Both the position numbers and the translations under genes were made by a program. This document shows positions 22,683 to 32,656 of a DNA stretch of 64,000 bases, one piece after another; the first letter of the stretch is position 1; each line of letters starts with the position of its first letter. The DNA is from Cylindrospermum sp. FACHB-282 (GTDB lineage: Bacteria > Cyanobacteriota > Cyanobacteriia > Cyanobacteriales > Nostocaceae): assembly GCF_014697195.1 (NCBI RefSeq), contig NZ_JACJRJ010000035.1, forward strand, positions 1 to 64,000, read 5' to 3'. The notes under the pieces are model-generated. The model had not been told where the DNA came from. It searched no databases and saw nothing but the letters and a program-made list of their open reading frames with translations.

Positions 22683-22712
22683 AAGTCCGCTCTCGCGGAC
22701 TTTATTTATTTA
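22683..22712 (+). terminator. hairpin followed by T-rich tract
   Basis: AAGTCCGC-TCTC-GCGGACTT then TATTTATTTATT. Confidence 0.5.
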
Positions 22713-22765
22713 TTAAATCAAATAGCTACTAAGTAGTAGGCAAAAAAATCAACCTATGTTTTGTA

Positions 22766-22854
22766 AAGTAAGGAATATTGAAATTAGCTCGTAGTGAGGG
22801 CTTCAGCCCTCACTACAAACCTTTAATTATTTACGTTGCTCTACTTATATATAG
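22766..22854. repeat. dispersed palindromic repeat
   Basis: GTAGTGAGGGCT TC AGCCCTCACTAC core with flanks AAAGTAA..GAAATTAGCTC and ACAAACCTTTAATTATTTACGTTGCTCTACTTA recurring near 32479-32656; core-like copy near 3240-3305. Confidence 0.7.
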
Positions 22855-23064
22855 GATTCCTGTTTGATTAAAAAAAAACCGTATACCGGGAGCTTTACCT
22901 CTAACCCTCTGTCTCCTGGTTGCCTATCGCCTATATTTACAAGTAAATTAATGAATTAACTAGGACTGCTCCATAATGCATTGGTATTCCTGACGGATGC
23001 TCACTTGAATTGTAAGATTTAATCGGATATTCTGAGCAGTCGTGATGATTTACAAAGGAAACCA

Positions 23065-23415
23065 ATGAACAAATTTTTACTAAGCTTGCTTTCTTCTCCC
23101 GTGCTGATTAGCTCTATTCTTTCTATGGGAGTTATGCTAAATCAAGCACAAGCTCAGGAACCAGTAGCCAAAAACACAGATAGCCTATCCTGCATACGGA
23201 GTAAACATAAAATTGGTTTGGTGTGCGCTAGGGCTTCCGTATTGGCTCAAATTCCTGCCTACCAACCAGAAGCCCAGCCTTCTGAGGATAATGTTCCCAT
23301 GCTAGAATTCAACGTTGAAGAAAGCGATATGGCTGCTACCTTATTTGGCTGTGATTGTCCAGCCTGCATCAATACTTTACGTAAAATGCGCGGTGCAACA
23401 CCCTTAGTATATTAG
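23065..23415 (+). CDS. secreted hypothetical protein
   Basis: 116 aa with signal-like N-terminus ending QAQA; C-terminal CDCPACINTLRKM. Confidence 0.6.
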   Translation: MNKFLLSLLSSPVLISSILSMGVMLNQAQAQEPVAKNTDSLSCIRSKHKIGLVCARASVLAQIPAYQPEAQPSEDNVPMLEFNVEESDMAATLFGCDCPACINTLRKMRGATPLVY

Positions 23416-23439
23416 AATTTGAGATTGCAAATACAGTTT

Positions 23440-23476
23440 TGTAGGGGCACAACATTCTCATTGTTGTGCCCCTACA
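23440..23476. terminator. hairpin between convergent genes
   Basis: TGTAGGGGCACAACA / TGTTGTGCCCCTACA perfect 15-bp inverted repeat. Confidence 0.6.
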
Positions 23477-23497
23477 GTAGATCATCTTTCTAGAGAA

Positions 23498-24061
23498 TCA
23501 GTAACTGCCTGCCCAAGTTATCCATTTATGAGATAAACCTATATGCAAGATTTCGCCTGTACTCTCTAGTTCAGTGATGATTGCTTCAATTAAATCTGCG
23601 TCCTGGATTTCCGCCTCATTTATATTGCTACCAATCAAATTAGCGTTTCTGAGGTTAGCACCACTTAAATCAGCCCCACTCATTTCCGCCTCGCTGAGGT
23701 TTGCATCCAGTAGATTGGCCAAAATAAAATTTGCACTCCGCAAATCTGCGCGAGTTAGGTTGGTTTGTTCTAAGTTGGCTTTAATCAAGTCAGCACCGAT
23801 TAAGTTGACCTCGCTTAAGTTAGCACCTTTCAAATTGGCTCCATTCAAGTCAGCATCGGTCAAATTTGCTCGACTGAGGTTACATCCACTCAAGTTAGCT
23901 TGACTGAAGTTAGCACCACTCAAGTCAGCTTCAGCTAAATTGATACCTCTTAAGTCAGCTTCGCTGAGATTGGCTTGATGCAGATTTGCTCGATTAAAAT
24001 TCCGCTCTCCTGCTGTATATAGATTCAGCAGCTTGTTAGCATCCATAGATTCACCTCGCAA
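23498..24061 (-). CDS. pentapeptide-repeat protein
   Basis: ANLHQANLSEADLRGINLAEADLSGANFSQANLSGCNL... Confidence 0.9.
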   Translation of the reverse strand: MRGESMDANKLLNLYTAGERNFNRANLHQANLSEADLRGINLAEADLSGANFSQANLSGCNLSRANLTDADLNGANLKGANLSEVNLIGADLIKANLEQTNLTRADLRSANFILANLLDANLSEAEMSGADLSGANLRNANLIGSNINEAEIQDADLIEAIITELESTGEILHIGLSHKWITWAGSY

Positions 24062-24349
24062 TGCCTAAAGGTAATCAAGTCTAGTTGTGAATTACACACC
24101 CCAAACCACACCAAAGACAATTTGTTGAGTTGCCGGCCAACAGAATCTTAGCTAAAACTTGTAATCCTATTGTGCTAGAGGTTTTAGCATTTTGAACATT
24201 TGCTTAATGGAAATATATTTATGAACGTGGTAAGGGAGGTGGAGCCTCCAAATAGGCATTCCCAGTCGGAGACTCTTAACGAGGTACGAGGTGAGGGAAA
24301 CCGCTACGGCTTTTGCCTGTGTAGTTGCGGTTTCAAACCGCCTTTTTTA

Positions 24350-25114
24350 TCAGACTGTCACCAGTTCCTCCTCTGGAAAGATTGCGCCTCGGTTTTCTAG
24401 GTCAGATTTAGCATCATCAGAAAGTCCGGTATTAAAACCAAATTCGGCTTTTTCTACGATCGCACTGCTAAAATTTGCCTGAATCAAGTTAGCACCGCAC
24501 AAATCGGCACCAGTAAGATCAGTATTAATCAAGTCAGCACTGTTGAGATTAGCCCCCCTGAGGTCAGCATGACTAAGGTCGGCATCTATCAGCAAGGCAT
24601 TACTCAAGTTAGCACCCTCGAGATCAGCACGGTTGAGTTGAGCAGACCGCAAGTTGGCACCCCTCAAGTTAGCATTACTCAAGTCAGCGCGGCTCAAGTC
24701 GGCTGCATTCAAATCAGTGTTGCTGAGGTTGAAGCCACTGAGGTTACAAGCAACCCCGTTGACACCTGCTAAATTAGCTCCAGCAAAATCTTCGGCCGGA
24801 TTTAGTCCACCACTTTTAACTAACTCACAAAAGTTATCAGTCTTTGCTTGCCGAAGTTGCTTCACCTGCTGTTGAATTTTCCTCTGTTCTTCTGTCACTC
24901 GCTGCTGAGTTAGTCGCTTTTCTTCACTCCAAGCAACAAAGCCAACCCCCGCAATACAGCTTAAGGCTACAGCATAGGCTGATGGTTTACCACCAGTCAG
25001 CAGCAACATGATGAAAAAACCCACACCAACTTGAGCCGTTTGCTTAACTAAAGAATTCAATCCGGCTTTAGTTTCTTGACAAAGACTAATTTGCTGGCGA
25101 CTAGTTGAGATCAT
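24350..25114 (-). CDS. membrane-anchored pentapeptide-repeat protein
   Basis: N-terminal TM segments then ADLSRADLSNANLRGANLRSAQLNRADLEGANL... Confidence 0.88.
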   Translation of the reverse strand: MISTSRQQISLCQETKAGLNSLVKQTAQVGVGFFIMLLLTGGKPSAYAVALSCIAGVGFVAWSEEKRLTQQRVTEEQRKIQQQVKQLRQAKTDNFCELVKSGGLNPAEDFAGANLAGVNGVACNLSGFNLSNTDLNAADLSRADLSNANLRGANLRSAQLNRADLEGANLSNALLIDADLSHADLRGANLNSADLINTDLTGADLCGANLIQANFSSAIVEKAEFGFNTGLSDDAKSDLENRGAIFPEEELVTV

Positions 25115-25151
25115 AAGAATTTTGGATTTTGGATTAGGAATGCTGAGGCTG

Positions 25152-25559
25152 CTATGGTTTCCTCATTTTTTTTATATCTACCCAAAAACGGGCAATTATG
25201 CGTCCTGCAAGCACAATCCACAGCAAAAAATCAGATGCAACGATGATGAAACAGGCGTAACGGGCTGAACCCCAGGCATTTTCTGTCAAACAAATATCAA
25301 AACTAGAGAAATCTTTACCAAGAATAATTTGGCCGATTAAGCCGGGAACTTTCAGGAGAATACCCAGGGCGATCGCATCCTGAATTGAAGCATACACTGT
25401 TCTCCCCAAGTCCCCCATTAATCCATAAAGTAACTGATCGACAAATTCGGAAACGTTCATCACCAGTGTTTTGGCACTTTTCCCCCATCGCGTATTTGCC
25501 AAAGGCGATTCTTCTACAGGCATTGGTGATGATAGGGGCTTTTGCTTAGACGACTTCAT
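25152..25559 (-). CDS. hypothetical membrane protein
   Basis: 135 aa with hydrophobic segments; same strand as neighbouring genes. Confidence 0.6.
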   Translation of the reverse strand: MKSSKQKPLSSPMPVEESPLANTRWGKSAKTLVMNVSEFVDQLLYGLMGDLGRTVYASIQDAIALGILLKVPGLIGQIILGKDFSSFDICLTENAWGSARYACFIIVASDFLLWIVLAGRIIARFWVDIKKMRKP

Positions 25560-25566
25560 ACAGATT

Positions 25567-26514
25567 TTAGATTAATATTTCCAAAAGCGATCGCTCTATC
25601 ACTTGACTCACAAGCAGATTTCCTTGGGAGTTCAGGTGAATGTGGTCTTGATATAAATCTTGCTCTTTGGTGGTTTCTTGGAATATTGGCAAAAAATCTA
25701 TATAGGTAATTTGCTGACTTTCGGTAAAATCACGGAGGCGCTGACGTGCGGTAATTTCATAATCGCGGCTACCTGGGGAACCAATTTCTCGGAGTAAGGG
25801 AGTCATCACTAGCAGGAATTTGCTGTTGCTTTGCTGAGTCAGTGCCAGAATTTTACTCATCGCCTCTAGATTAACCCCTACGCGATCGCCATCTTCATTA
25901 TTCAACCTTTGCATTTCCGGTATTGGCTTTGAAGAGAAAACATACCGCTGCAACACTTCTATTATTGCCAAGGGCGGTTTGCTATCTGGATAATTGCGAT
26001 CGCATCCAACAACTAAAGATGTAGGTGCAGTGGCAAACAAATCATCTGTATTAATTAATAACACCAACGCCTGAGCGTTGAAATTGCCAAACTTCTGTAA
26101 ATAGGCTAATTCATTGCGTGGCCCCCAAGAGTTAGTAGAAGCATTTAGCACTTCCACTTCCTGGTAATTACCAGCTTTAGCCACAGCTAAAGAATTCATC
26201 AGCAGGCTAGAAATCGTCTGGGTCTGATCTGTCCACCAGCCACCATTAGCAATAGAGTCACCTAAAAGCAGCACCCGCAGCCTTGAGGGTGCAGGTGTTT
26301 GATTGATTGGCCCACTCCGCATTGAATACTCATTAATCTCAATGCGATTACCAAAGCGCCGGGTGCGTTGGTTGGGTGCTAACAAGTAACCAATATCCTC
26401 ATCCCGAATGTAAATCAGGGGATTACCAAAGCCAAAAAGCGATCGCAATCCCAACTCCATGGCCACAAACAAACCCCCAGCCACCGCCAACAATCCGAAC
26501 AGTGCCACTTTCAC
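25567..26514 (-). CDS. SGNH/GDSL-type hydrolase, membrane-anchored
   Basis: VLLLGDSIANGGWW block and C-terminal DHIHLNSQGNLLVSQ. Confidence 0.8.
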   Translation of the reverse strand: MKVALFGLLAVAGGLFVAMELGLRSLFGFGNPLIYIRDEDIGYLLAPNQRTRRFGNRIEINEYSMRSGPINQTPAPSRLRVLLLGDSIANGGWWTDQTQTISSLLMNSLAVAKAGNYQEVEVLNASTNSWGPRNELAYLQKFGNFNAQALVLLINTDDLFATAPTSLVVGCDRNYPDSKPPLAIIEVLQRYVFSSKPIPEMQRLNNEDGDRVGVNLEAMSKILALTQQSNSKFLLVMTPLLREIGSPGSRDYEITARQRLRDFTESQQITYIDFLPIFQETTKEQDLYQDHIHLNSQGNLLVSQVIERSLLEILI

Positions 26515-26774
26515 CTAAAAACACCCCAAGATTTTCTTGCAAAATAGTATTAAACTATACTAACAAAAAGAGAATTTTGAAGGACTTATTTAAGGGTTTT
26601 CCCAGCCTCATTCATGTTTTTACTCAGCACTCGTTGCTCAGTAAGAGCTACGCCTGTGGTAAATTTTCCCAAGCTAAAACCAAATCATAATAGGAATTTA
26701 ACATCATCTGCTAACAGAAAGACTACAATCGAAACTGACGAATTAACACAGTAATCAAGGAGGCATACAAAGCT

Positions 26775-26915
26775 ATGTCCGACTTAAATCGCGGCATTAT
26801 GAAATTTAAGGGCGCTGATTCGCCAAAAGCAGTCACTATCTCTACTGTGTTGCTTTTGGGGTCGATAGCTGCTCTTGTCCTTTGGGCGCTACAAGCTGCC
26901 TATGCCCTCAACTAG
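26775..26915 (+). CDS. small single-TM protein (46 aa), not in supplied ORF track
   Basis: ATG...TAG encodes MSDLNRGIMKFKGADSPKAVTISTVLLLGSIAALVLWALQAAYALN; upstream purine-rich AAGGAGG. Confidence 0.75.
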   Translation: MSDLNRGIMKFKGADSPKAVTISTVLLLGSIAALVLWALQAAYALN

Positions 26916-27088
26916 AATCTCTTAGTAGCCGAGAAGGACACTGGCAAAAACGGTCTCCGTTGCTGTCAAGTGTCCATCACGGAACTAATAAAAGTATTTT
27001 GAGAACCAGAAAAAAAAATTTCCTCTCAAATTTAAATTTGCGATTGGCGATTTTAGATGGAAGATATTTCTAAAATCCGAAATCCACG

Positions 27089-29962
27089 ATGTTTGAACTT
27101 TGGGGCATTTTAGTTATTGTAATTGCCTGTCCAGTCTTAGGGGCACTGCCGCTGATTGCCTGGATTACCTACGCCTTTAAGGGAAGGCGATTAGCTCAGA
27201 TTGGTACAGGAAACATTAGTGTTTCAGCCGCTTTTTATCACGGTGGCACAATGGTGGGAATTCTGGCAGTTTTGTCAGAAGCTTTAAAAGGAATGGCGGC
27301 AGTCTTACTGGCCCGTGCTTTTTTCCCACAGCAATCATTTTGGGAATTGATTGCCCTTATTGCCTTGGTAATCGGTAGATATTCTCTGGGTAGAGGGGCG
27401 GGGACAACAAACGTCTCCTGGGGGTTTTTGGTACATGATCCCTTAGTCGCAGGATTTGTGGCTTTTTTAGCAGCCATCAGCTTGATCATTCTGCGCTCTA
27501 GACAAGCAGTCAAATTTGGGGTTTTGGTTCTATTTCCCATAATTGTGTCAATCCTACACGCTGATGATTACCCTAGAATCATCGCGGCTATTGCCCTGGC
27601 TGGGTTAATGGCTTGGATTTACACCCAAATACCTGATGATATGAAACTCCCGTCCCAACAGGCGCAAAGGGAGTCCCAGACGATGATGGAATATTTACAG
27701 GGGGAACAAGTGCTAGCTTCTCTTGATGAAGAATTGGATGCGGCGATAGTCGGAGCAAAGGCTGCTACATTATCTCAAGTTAAACGTTGGGGCTATCCAG
27801 TACCCAAGGGGTGGGTAATTGCTCCGGTTGATGATCCCCAAGAGCTGATTGAATTTCTCCAACCATCGGAATTATCCCCTCTGGTGGTGCGTTCCTCTGC
27901 TATTGGGGAAGACTCAGAAAAAGCTTCTGCCGCTGGACAGTACACAACAATTTTGAACGTTACCAGTAAACAAAAGCTGTACGAAGCGATCGCCGAAGTG
28001 CAAGCTTCATACAATCATCCATCCGCTGTGCAATATCGCCATGATCGCGGCTCAATTGCGGCGGCCATGGCGGTGCTGATTCAACAACAAGTCCAGAGTG
28101 TGTTTTCTGGGGTGGCTTTCAGCCGTGATCCCATTGCCCAGCAAGGTGATGCTGTGGTGATTGAAGCTTTACCAGGTAGCCCGGAGCAAATTGTTTCTGG
28201 ACAAGTGACACCAGAACAATATCGGGCTGTTGTCGTCGAAACAGAAGAAAATTTCTCCTGTGTCAAATTAGAGGGTTCAGGGCAAGTTCCACCTTCATTA
28301 ATCAAGCAAGTTGCATATCTAGCCCGCCGACTAGAAAAACGTTATCACCGCATTCCCCAAGATATTGAGTGGAGTTATGACGGACAAACCCTCTGGGTAT
28401 TGCAATCTCGTCCCATCACCACCCTGCTACCCATCTGGACACGCAAAATCGCTGCTGAAGTTATTCCAGGAGTGATTCACCCCTTAACTTGGTCAATTAA
28501 TCAACCACTAACCTGTGGAGTTTGGGGAGAACTTTTTACTTTAGTATTAGACAATCGCACCCGTGGGTTAGATTTTACAGAAACTGCGACGCTGCACTAT
28601 TCTAGAGCTTATTTCAATGCCTCTCTCCTCTGGGAGATTTTTCTGGGGATGGGGTTACCACCAGAAAGTCTGGAATTTTTAACCAGAGGGGCGAAAATGA
28701 GTACCCCTCCTTTGGATTCCACTTGGCAGAATTTGCCGGGACTTTTTAAGTTGCTTCAGCGGGAACTGAGTTTAGAAAAGGACTTTAAGCGAGATTATCG
28801 CCAGCGGTTTATTCCTGGGTTGACGCAGTTAGGAAATGAATTGCCTGATGAATTGCCACCGCCCCAGATGTTAACTAGAATTGACATGATTCTAGAGTTG
28901 CTGCGCCGGGCAACCTATTACAGCATTTTAGCGCCCTTAAGTGCTGCACTCCGCCAGGCTGTAGGGCGGGTGAAAGATGAACAAATTGATCATAGTGTCG
29001 CCCCAGAGGTGGCTTCATTGCGATCGCTCATGCTTTTAGCCGCAGATGCCAAACAAATCTTGCCAGAGATTGATCCTGAACAGGTGTTTCAGCAGTTGGA
29101 TCAAACCCCAGAGGGAAAGAAGGTTTTACAAGACTTTGCCGAATTACTTGAAGATTATGGTTATTTAAGTGAAGTGGGCACTGATATTGCCGTTCCTACT
29201 TGGCGAGAACAACCCCAGCCAGTCAAGCAGTTGTTTATCCAGTTGATCCAGGGGAGTGAACCACCAAAAAATCAGCTTCTTGGTTCCCAGCGCATGGGAA
29301 AATTTGTCCAAGGGCGGGTGGATCTCAAAGGACGAGTTACTGAAGTTTATTCTCGGCTGTTAGCGGAATTACGTTGGAGTTTTGTCGCTTTAGAGAAGGC
29401 TTGGTTAAACTCCGGCTTGCTGAGGTCTGTAGGGGATATTTTCTTTTTAGAGTTGGATGAAGTGCGGCGTCTGGCTACGGGTGCGGATTTAGTTTTGCGA
29501 AATAAGTTGTCGGAGTTAGTGCAATTGAGGCGATCGCAATTTCTCCAAGATAGCCAAATCAGAGACATTCCCCAGTTGGTCTACGGCAATACACCGCCCC
29601 ATCCCTCAGACCCTGGCGTCCACTACTCTAGCCAAATTTTACAAGGCATTCCCGCCAGTCATGGCCAAGCCCAAGGACGGGTGAAAGTGTTGCGAAATTT
29701 ACAAGACCTAGGGGACGCTAATATTGACCGGCAAACCATTCTGGTAGTCCCTTACACCGACTCCGGCTGGGCACCAATCTTAGTCAGGGCGGGAGGATTA
29801 ATTTCTGAAGTCGGAGGAAAACTTTCTCACGGTGCGATCGTCGCTCGTGAGTACGGTATTCCCGCTGTGATGGATGTGCGAGGAGCTACATCTATTCTGC
29901 AAGATGGTCAAAAAGTCCGGTTAGATGGATCTAGGGGTATTGTGGAACTCTCTAACGACTAG
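27089..29962 (+). CDS. PlsY-like acyltransferase domain fused to PEP synthase/PPDK-like phosphotransferase
   Basis: N-terminal ~200 aa polytopic PlsY-like; then KAATLSQVKRWGYPVPKGWVI...VVRSSAIGEDSEKASAAGQY (PPDK_N) and C-terminal GGKLSHGAIVAREYGIPAVMDV (PEP-utilizers His domain). Confidence 0.85.
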   Translation: MFELWGILVIVIACPVLGALPLIAWITYAFKGRRLAQIGTGNISVSAAFYHGGTMVGILAVLSEALKGMAAVLLARAFFPQQSFWELIALIALVIGRYSLGRGAGTTNVSWGFLVHDPLVAGFVAFLAAISLIILRSRQAVKFGVLVLFPIIVSILHADDYPRIIAAIALAGLMAWIYTQIPDDMKLPSQQAQRESQTMMEYLQGEQVLASLDEELDAAIVGAKAATLSQVKRWGYPVPKGWVIAPVDDPQELIEFLQPSELSPLVVRSSAIGEDSEKASAAGQYTTILNVTSKQKLYEAIAEVQASYNHPSAVQYRHDRGSIAAAMAVLIQQQVQSVFSGVAFSRDPIAQQGDAVVIEALPGSPEQIVSGQVTPEQYRAVVVETEENFSCVKLEGSGQVPPSLIKQVAYLARRLEKRYHRIPQDIEWSYDGQTLWVLQSRPITTLLPIWTRKIAAEVIPGVIHPLTWSINQPLTCGVWGELFTLVLDNRTRGLDFTETATLHYSRAYFNASLLWEIFLGMGLPPESLEFLTRGAKMSTPPLDSTWQNLPGLFKLLQRELSLEKDFKRDYRQRFIPGLTQLGNELPDELPPPQMLTRIDMILELLRRATYYSILAPLSAALRQAVGRVKDEQIDHSVAPEVASLRSLMLLAADAKQILPEIDPEQVFQQLDQTPEGKKVLQDFAELLEDYGYLSEVGTDIAVPTWREQPQPVKQLFIQLIQGSEPPKNQLLGSQRMGKFVQGRVDLKGRVTEVYSRLLAELRWSFVALEKAWLNSGLLRSVGDIFFLELDEVRRLATGADLVLRNKLSELVQLRRSQFLQDSQIRDIPQLVYGNTPPHPSDPGVHYSSQILQGIPASHGQAQGRVKVLRNLQDLGDANIDRQTILVVPYTDSGWAPILVRAGGLISEVGGKLSHGAIVAREYGIPAVMDVRGATSILQDGQKVRLDGSRGIVELSND

Positions 29963-30197
29963 ACAACAGATTGGTTACAAAGAATATTGGTAAGGCGGTA
30001 GAACTGGGAGAAGCTCACGAAATTGTCAATACTGGCCCAACGGAATTGGTTCTTACTTACTAAAGGAAAGCGGGTGGAAAAATCAGCCTAATCATCCATA
30101 CTTCTCGTTCTCAGGTATAACCTGAGAATGAGTTTTAACCAAATTAATCCAATAGTTAATATCAATATTTCTCTATACCTGGGAATTTGAAGCTACT

Positions 30198-30378
30198 AAA
30201 TCCTCTGACAAAAATCATCATCACCATCAATAATTAGTTAGGACTTACGCAACTGGCATGGCTTTGTAGGTGCGTCAGAATTGATAATTCGGTAACAATC
30301 AACAAATTTTCGATATCTGACGCACCCTACAATCTAAATCCTCTGAGAAAAATCATCATCACCATCAATAATTAGTTA
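30198..30378. repeat. 43-bp direct duplication flanking a palindromic insert
   Basis: AAATCCTCTGA[C/G]AAAAATCATCATCACCATCAATAATTAGTTA at 30198-30240 and 30336-30378. Confidence 0.8.
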
Positions 30379-30404
30379 TTAGACCCCATCTTTCAACTAC
30401 TGTG

Positions 30405-30545
30405 GACTATAGCACCTTGGCTTGGCTACCCCAAAATGAACCAGCCGCCCTATTTGTAATTTCCATCACCGCTATTTGACTAATTTTAACCTGCTGTTCG
30501 CCATGGCAAAGGGATTGTTGATGGCTGAAGTTATCACTACAAACC
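30405..30545 (+). pseudogene. decayed PIN-domain (FitB/VapC-like) toxin fragment
   Basis: STLAWLPQNEPAALFVISITAI* followed by frame-shifted, stop-containing sequence. Confidence 0.35.
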
Positions 30546-30752
30546 TTTAATTATTTACACCCTGTTACTGATACCTGTTACTTTTAAATAAGTAAACCAT
30601 TCTCTAGGAATAAAACCATCGATATCCATTAAAGCTAAACTAGATAAAACCAAACAATCAGGAGACAATTAACATTGACAACTTAAATCATTAGTAACTT
30701 CCATGACATCCCACCACAGTTTAATAGTCAAATTCAAGCAGAGTATATAGAC

Positions 30753-31667
30753 GTGGATAATTCAACATCTGAACAACACAGGGTACTACCCATTAGTCCC
30801 CGCGCACTGCTATTAGTAAATCGTCACGCCCGTCAAGGACAAAAGTATCTGTTTGAAGCCATACATTATCTGAAAACACTCGGCTTTGATGTGATTGAGG
30901 AATCCACAGCAGAAGCCAAACACTTCTGTGATCTAGTCCGGCGCTACCAGCATGAAATTGACTTGGTAATCGTTGGCGGTGGTGATGGCACTCTCAACGC
31001 TGTAGTCGATGCTTTAGTTGATACCCAACTGCCCTTGGGCATTTTGCCTTTAGGAACTGCTAACGACTTAGCCAGAACTTTAGGAATTCCCAATTCCCTC
31101 TCCGAAGCTTGCGAAATTATTGCCAACGGACAGTTAAAACGCATTGATTTAGGGTGGGTGAATGGTAAGCATTTTTTTAATGTTGCCAGTATGGGACTGA
31201 GTGTGAAAATTACCGAGCGATTAACCAAAGAAGTTAAGCGCCGTTGGGGAATATTTGCTTATGCTGCCACCGCATTGCAAGTAATTTGGGAATCTCGCCC
31301 CTTTAGTGCAGAGATTCGCATCAAAGACACCTCGATACGTGTTAAAACTGTGCAAATCGCTGTTGGCAATGGACGGTATTATGGCGGTGGCATGGCAGTG
31401 GTTCACGATGCCACAATAGACGACCAAAGGCTAGACCTTTATAGCTTGGAAATTGAACATTGGTGGCAAATGATCTTATTATTGCCCGCAATGCGACAAG
31501 GAAGACACATACATTCACGGAAAGTCCGCGCCCTTCAGGGTAAGGAAATAGAGGTTTATACCCATAAACCACGTCCTATCAATACAGATGGTGAAATTAC
31601 AACTTACACCCCAGCCATATTCCGTGTTATTCCTATGGCTATATCTGTTTTAGTGCCGCCACAATAA
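30753..31667 (+). CDS. YegS/DAGK-family lipid kinase
   Basis: LLLVNRHARQGQ...VIVGGGDGTLNAVVDAL...LGILPLGTANDLARTLGIP; start probably GTG at 30753. Confidence 0.88.
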   Translation: MDNSTSEQHRVLPISPRALLLVNRHARQGQKYLFEAIHYLKTLGFDVIEESTAEAKHFCDLVRRYQHEIDLVIVGGGDGTLNAVVDALVDTQLPLGILPLGTANDLARTLGIPNSLSEACEIIANGQLKRIDLGWVNGKHFFNVASMGLSVKITERLTKEVKRRWGIFAYAATALQVIWESRPFSAEIRIKDTSIRVKTVQIAVGNGRYYGGGMAVVHDATIDDQRLDLYSLEIEHWWQMILLLPAMRQGRHIHSRKVRALQGKEIEVYTHKPRPINTDGEITTYTPAIFRVIPMAISVLVPPQ

Positions 31668-31751
31668 TAGATCGTTATTGTTAATCTTTGAGTGCATTTG
31701 TTATAGCTGTGTAATGCTGGGTATTGTGGCAACTCCTATCAACTATACCAG

Positions 31752-32357
31752 ATGCATCTGCGCTTTTCTCAAGATATTAAGTCCCTGCTAGAACGCCTAG
31801 CCGAACAGCCCCTGACTCTCGGTGCTATTCTAGCAGAAACTTCTGAACGGGGTTTTAGCCTGGTCATTGCGTTATTAGTTTTGCCGTTTTTATTTCCGAT
31901 GCCACCGGGCTTTACTGGGCCTTTTGGTGCCGCTTGCTTGCTGTTGTCAGTGCAGATGCTGTTGGGAAGGCGATCGCCTTGGCTACCTCAAAAAATCGCC
32001 AACTACAAATTCCCACGCCCCTTTGCTCAAGTAATTTTACAAAACTTGCGCCGAATCACCAAAGTATTAGAAAAAATAGCCCGTCACCGATGGGGCAAAA
32101 TAGCCAATCATCCTTGGATTTGGCGACTCAATGGGCTTTGTATTTCTTGGTTAACAATATTGCTAATATCACCAATTCCCTTAACCAACCCCTTCCCTAC
32201 CGTAGGTATTTTACTTTTAACAGTTGCCACTATTGAATCTGACGGTTTGTTAATGTGCATCGGCTACGTCATCACCGCCTTAATTACTATCCTATTTGGC
32301 TTTATTACCTATGGACTATGGTTAGCCCCCGGTTTGTTACCATCTATATTTAAATGA
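31752..32357 (+). CDS. exopolysaccharide biosynthesis protein ExoD family
   Basis: LTLGAILAETSERGFSLVIALLVLPFLFPMPPGFTGPFGAACLLLSVQMLLGRRSPWLP. Confidence 0.85.
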   Translation: MHLRFSQDIKSLLERLAEQPLTLGAILAETSERGFSLVIALLVLPFLFPMPPGFTGPFGAACLLLSVQMLLGRRSPWLPQKIANYKFPRPFAQVILQNLRRITKVLEKIARHRWGKIANHPWIWRLNGLCISWLTILLISPIPLTNPFPTVGILLLTVATIESDGLLMCIGYVITALITILFGFITYGLWLAPGLLPSIFK

Positions 32358-32478
32358 TCAACAAAATACTGTTAGATACACATACTTTTATTTTCTGGGA
32401 TAGTCAACCATCAAAACTTTATTAAAGAGCGTTACAGTTATTAAGTAAGTATGCAAAAAGAAATCAAGCTATATTAAG

Positions 32479-32656
32479 TAAAGTAACAAATACTGAAATT
32501 AGCTCTATCTCCTGTGGTCGACGCTAGGCCAACGAGACGCTACGCGGTAAGCGCAGCAATGCCAGTTCGCGGAGCGTTCCGTAGGAAAGGGCTTTACAAA
32601 GTAGGGCACAGAGCCGCTTACTACAAACCTTTAATTATTTACGTTGCTCTACTTAA
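32479..32656. repeat. dispersed repeat carrying a nested insertion
   Basis: Flanks match 22766-22854, but the palindromic core is replaced by ~100 bp containing GACGCTACGCG and related palindromes. Confidence 0.6.
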
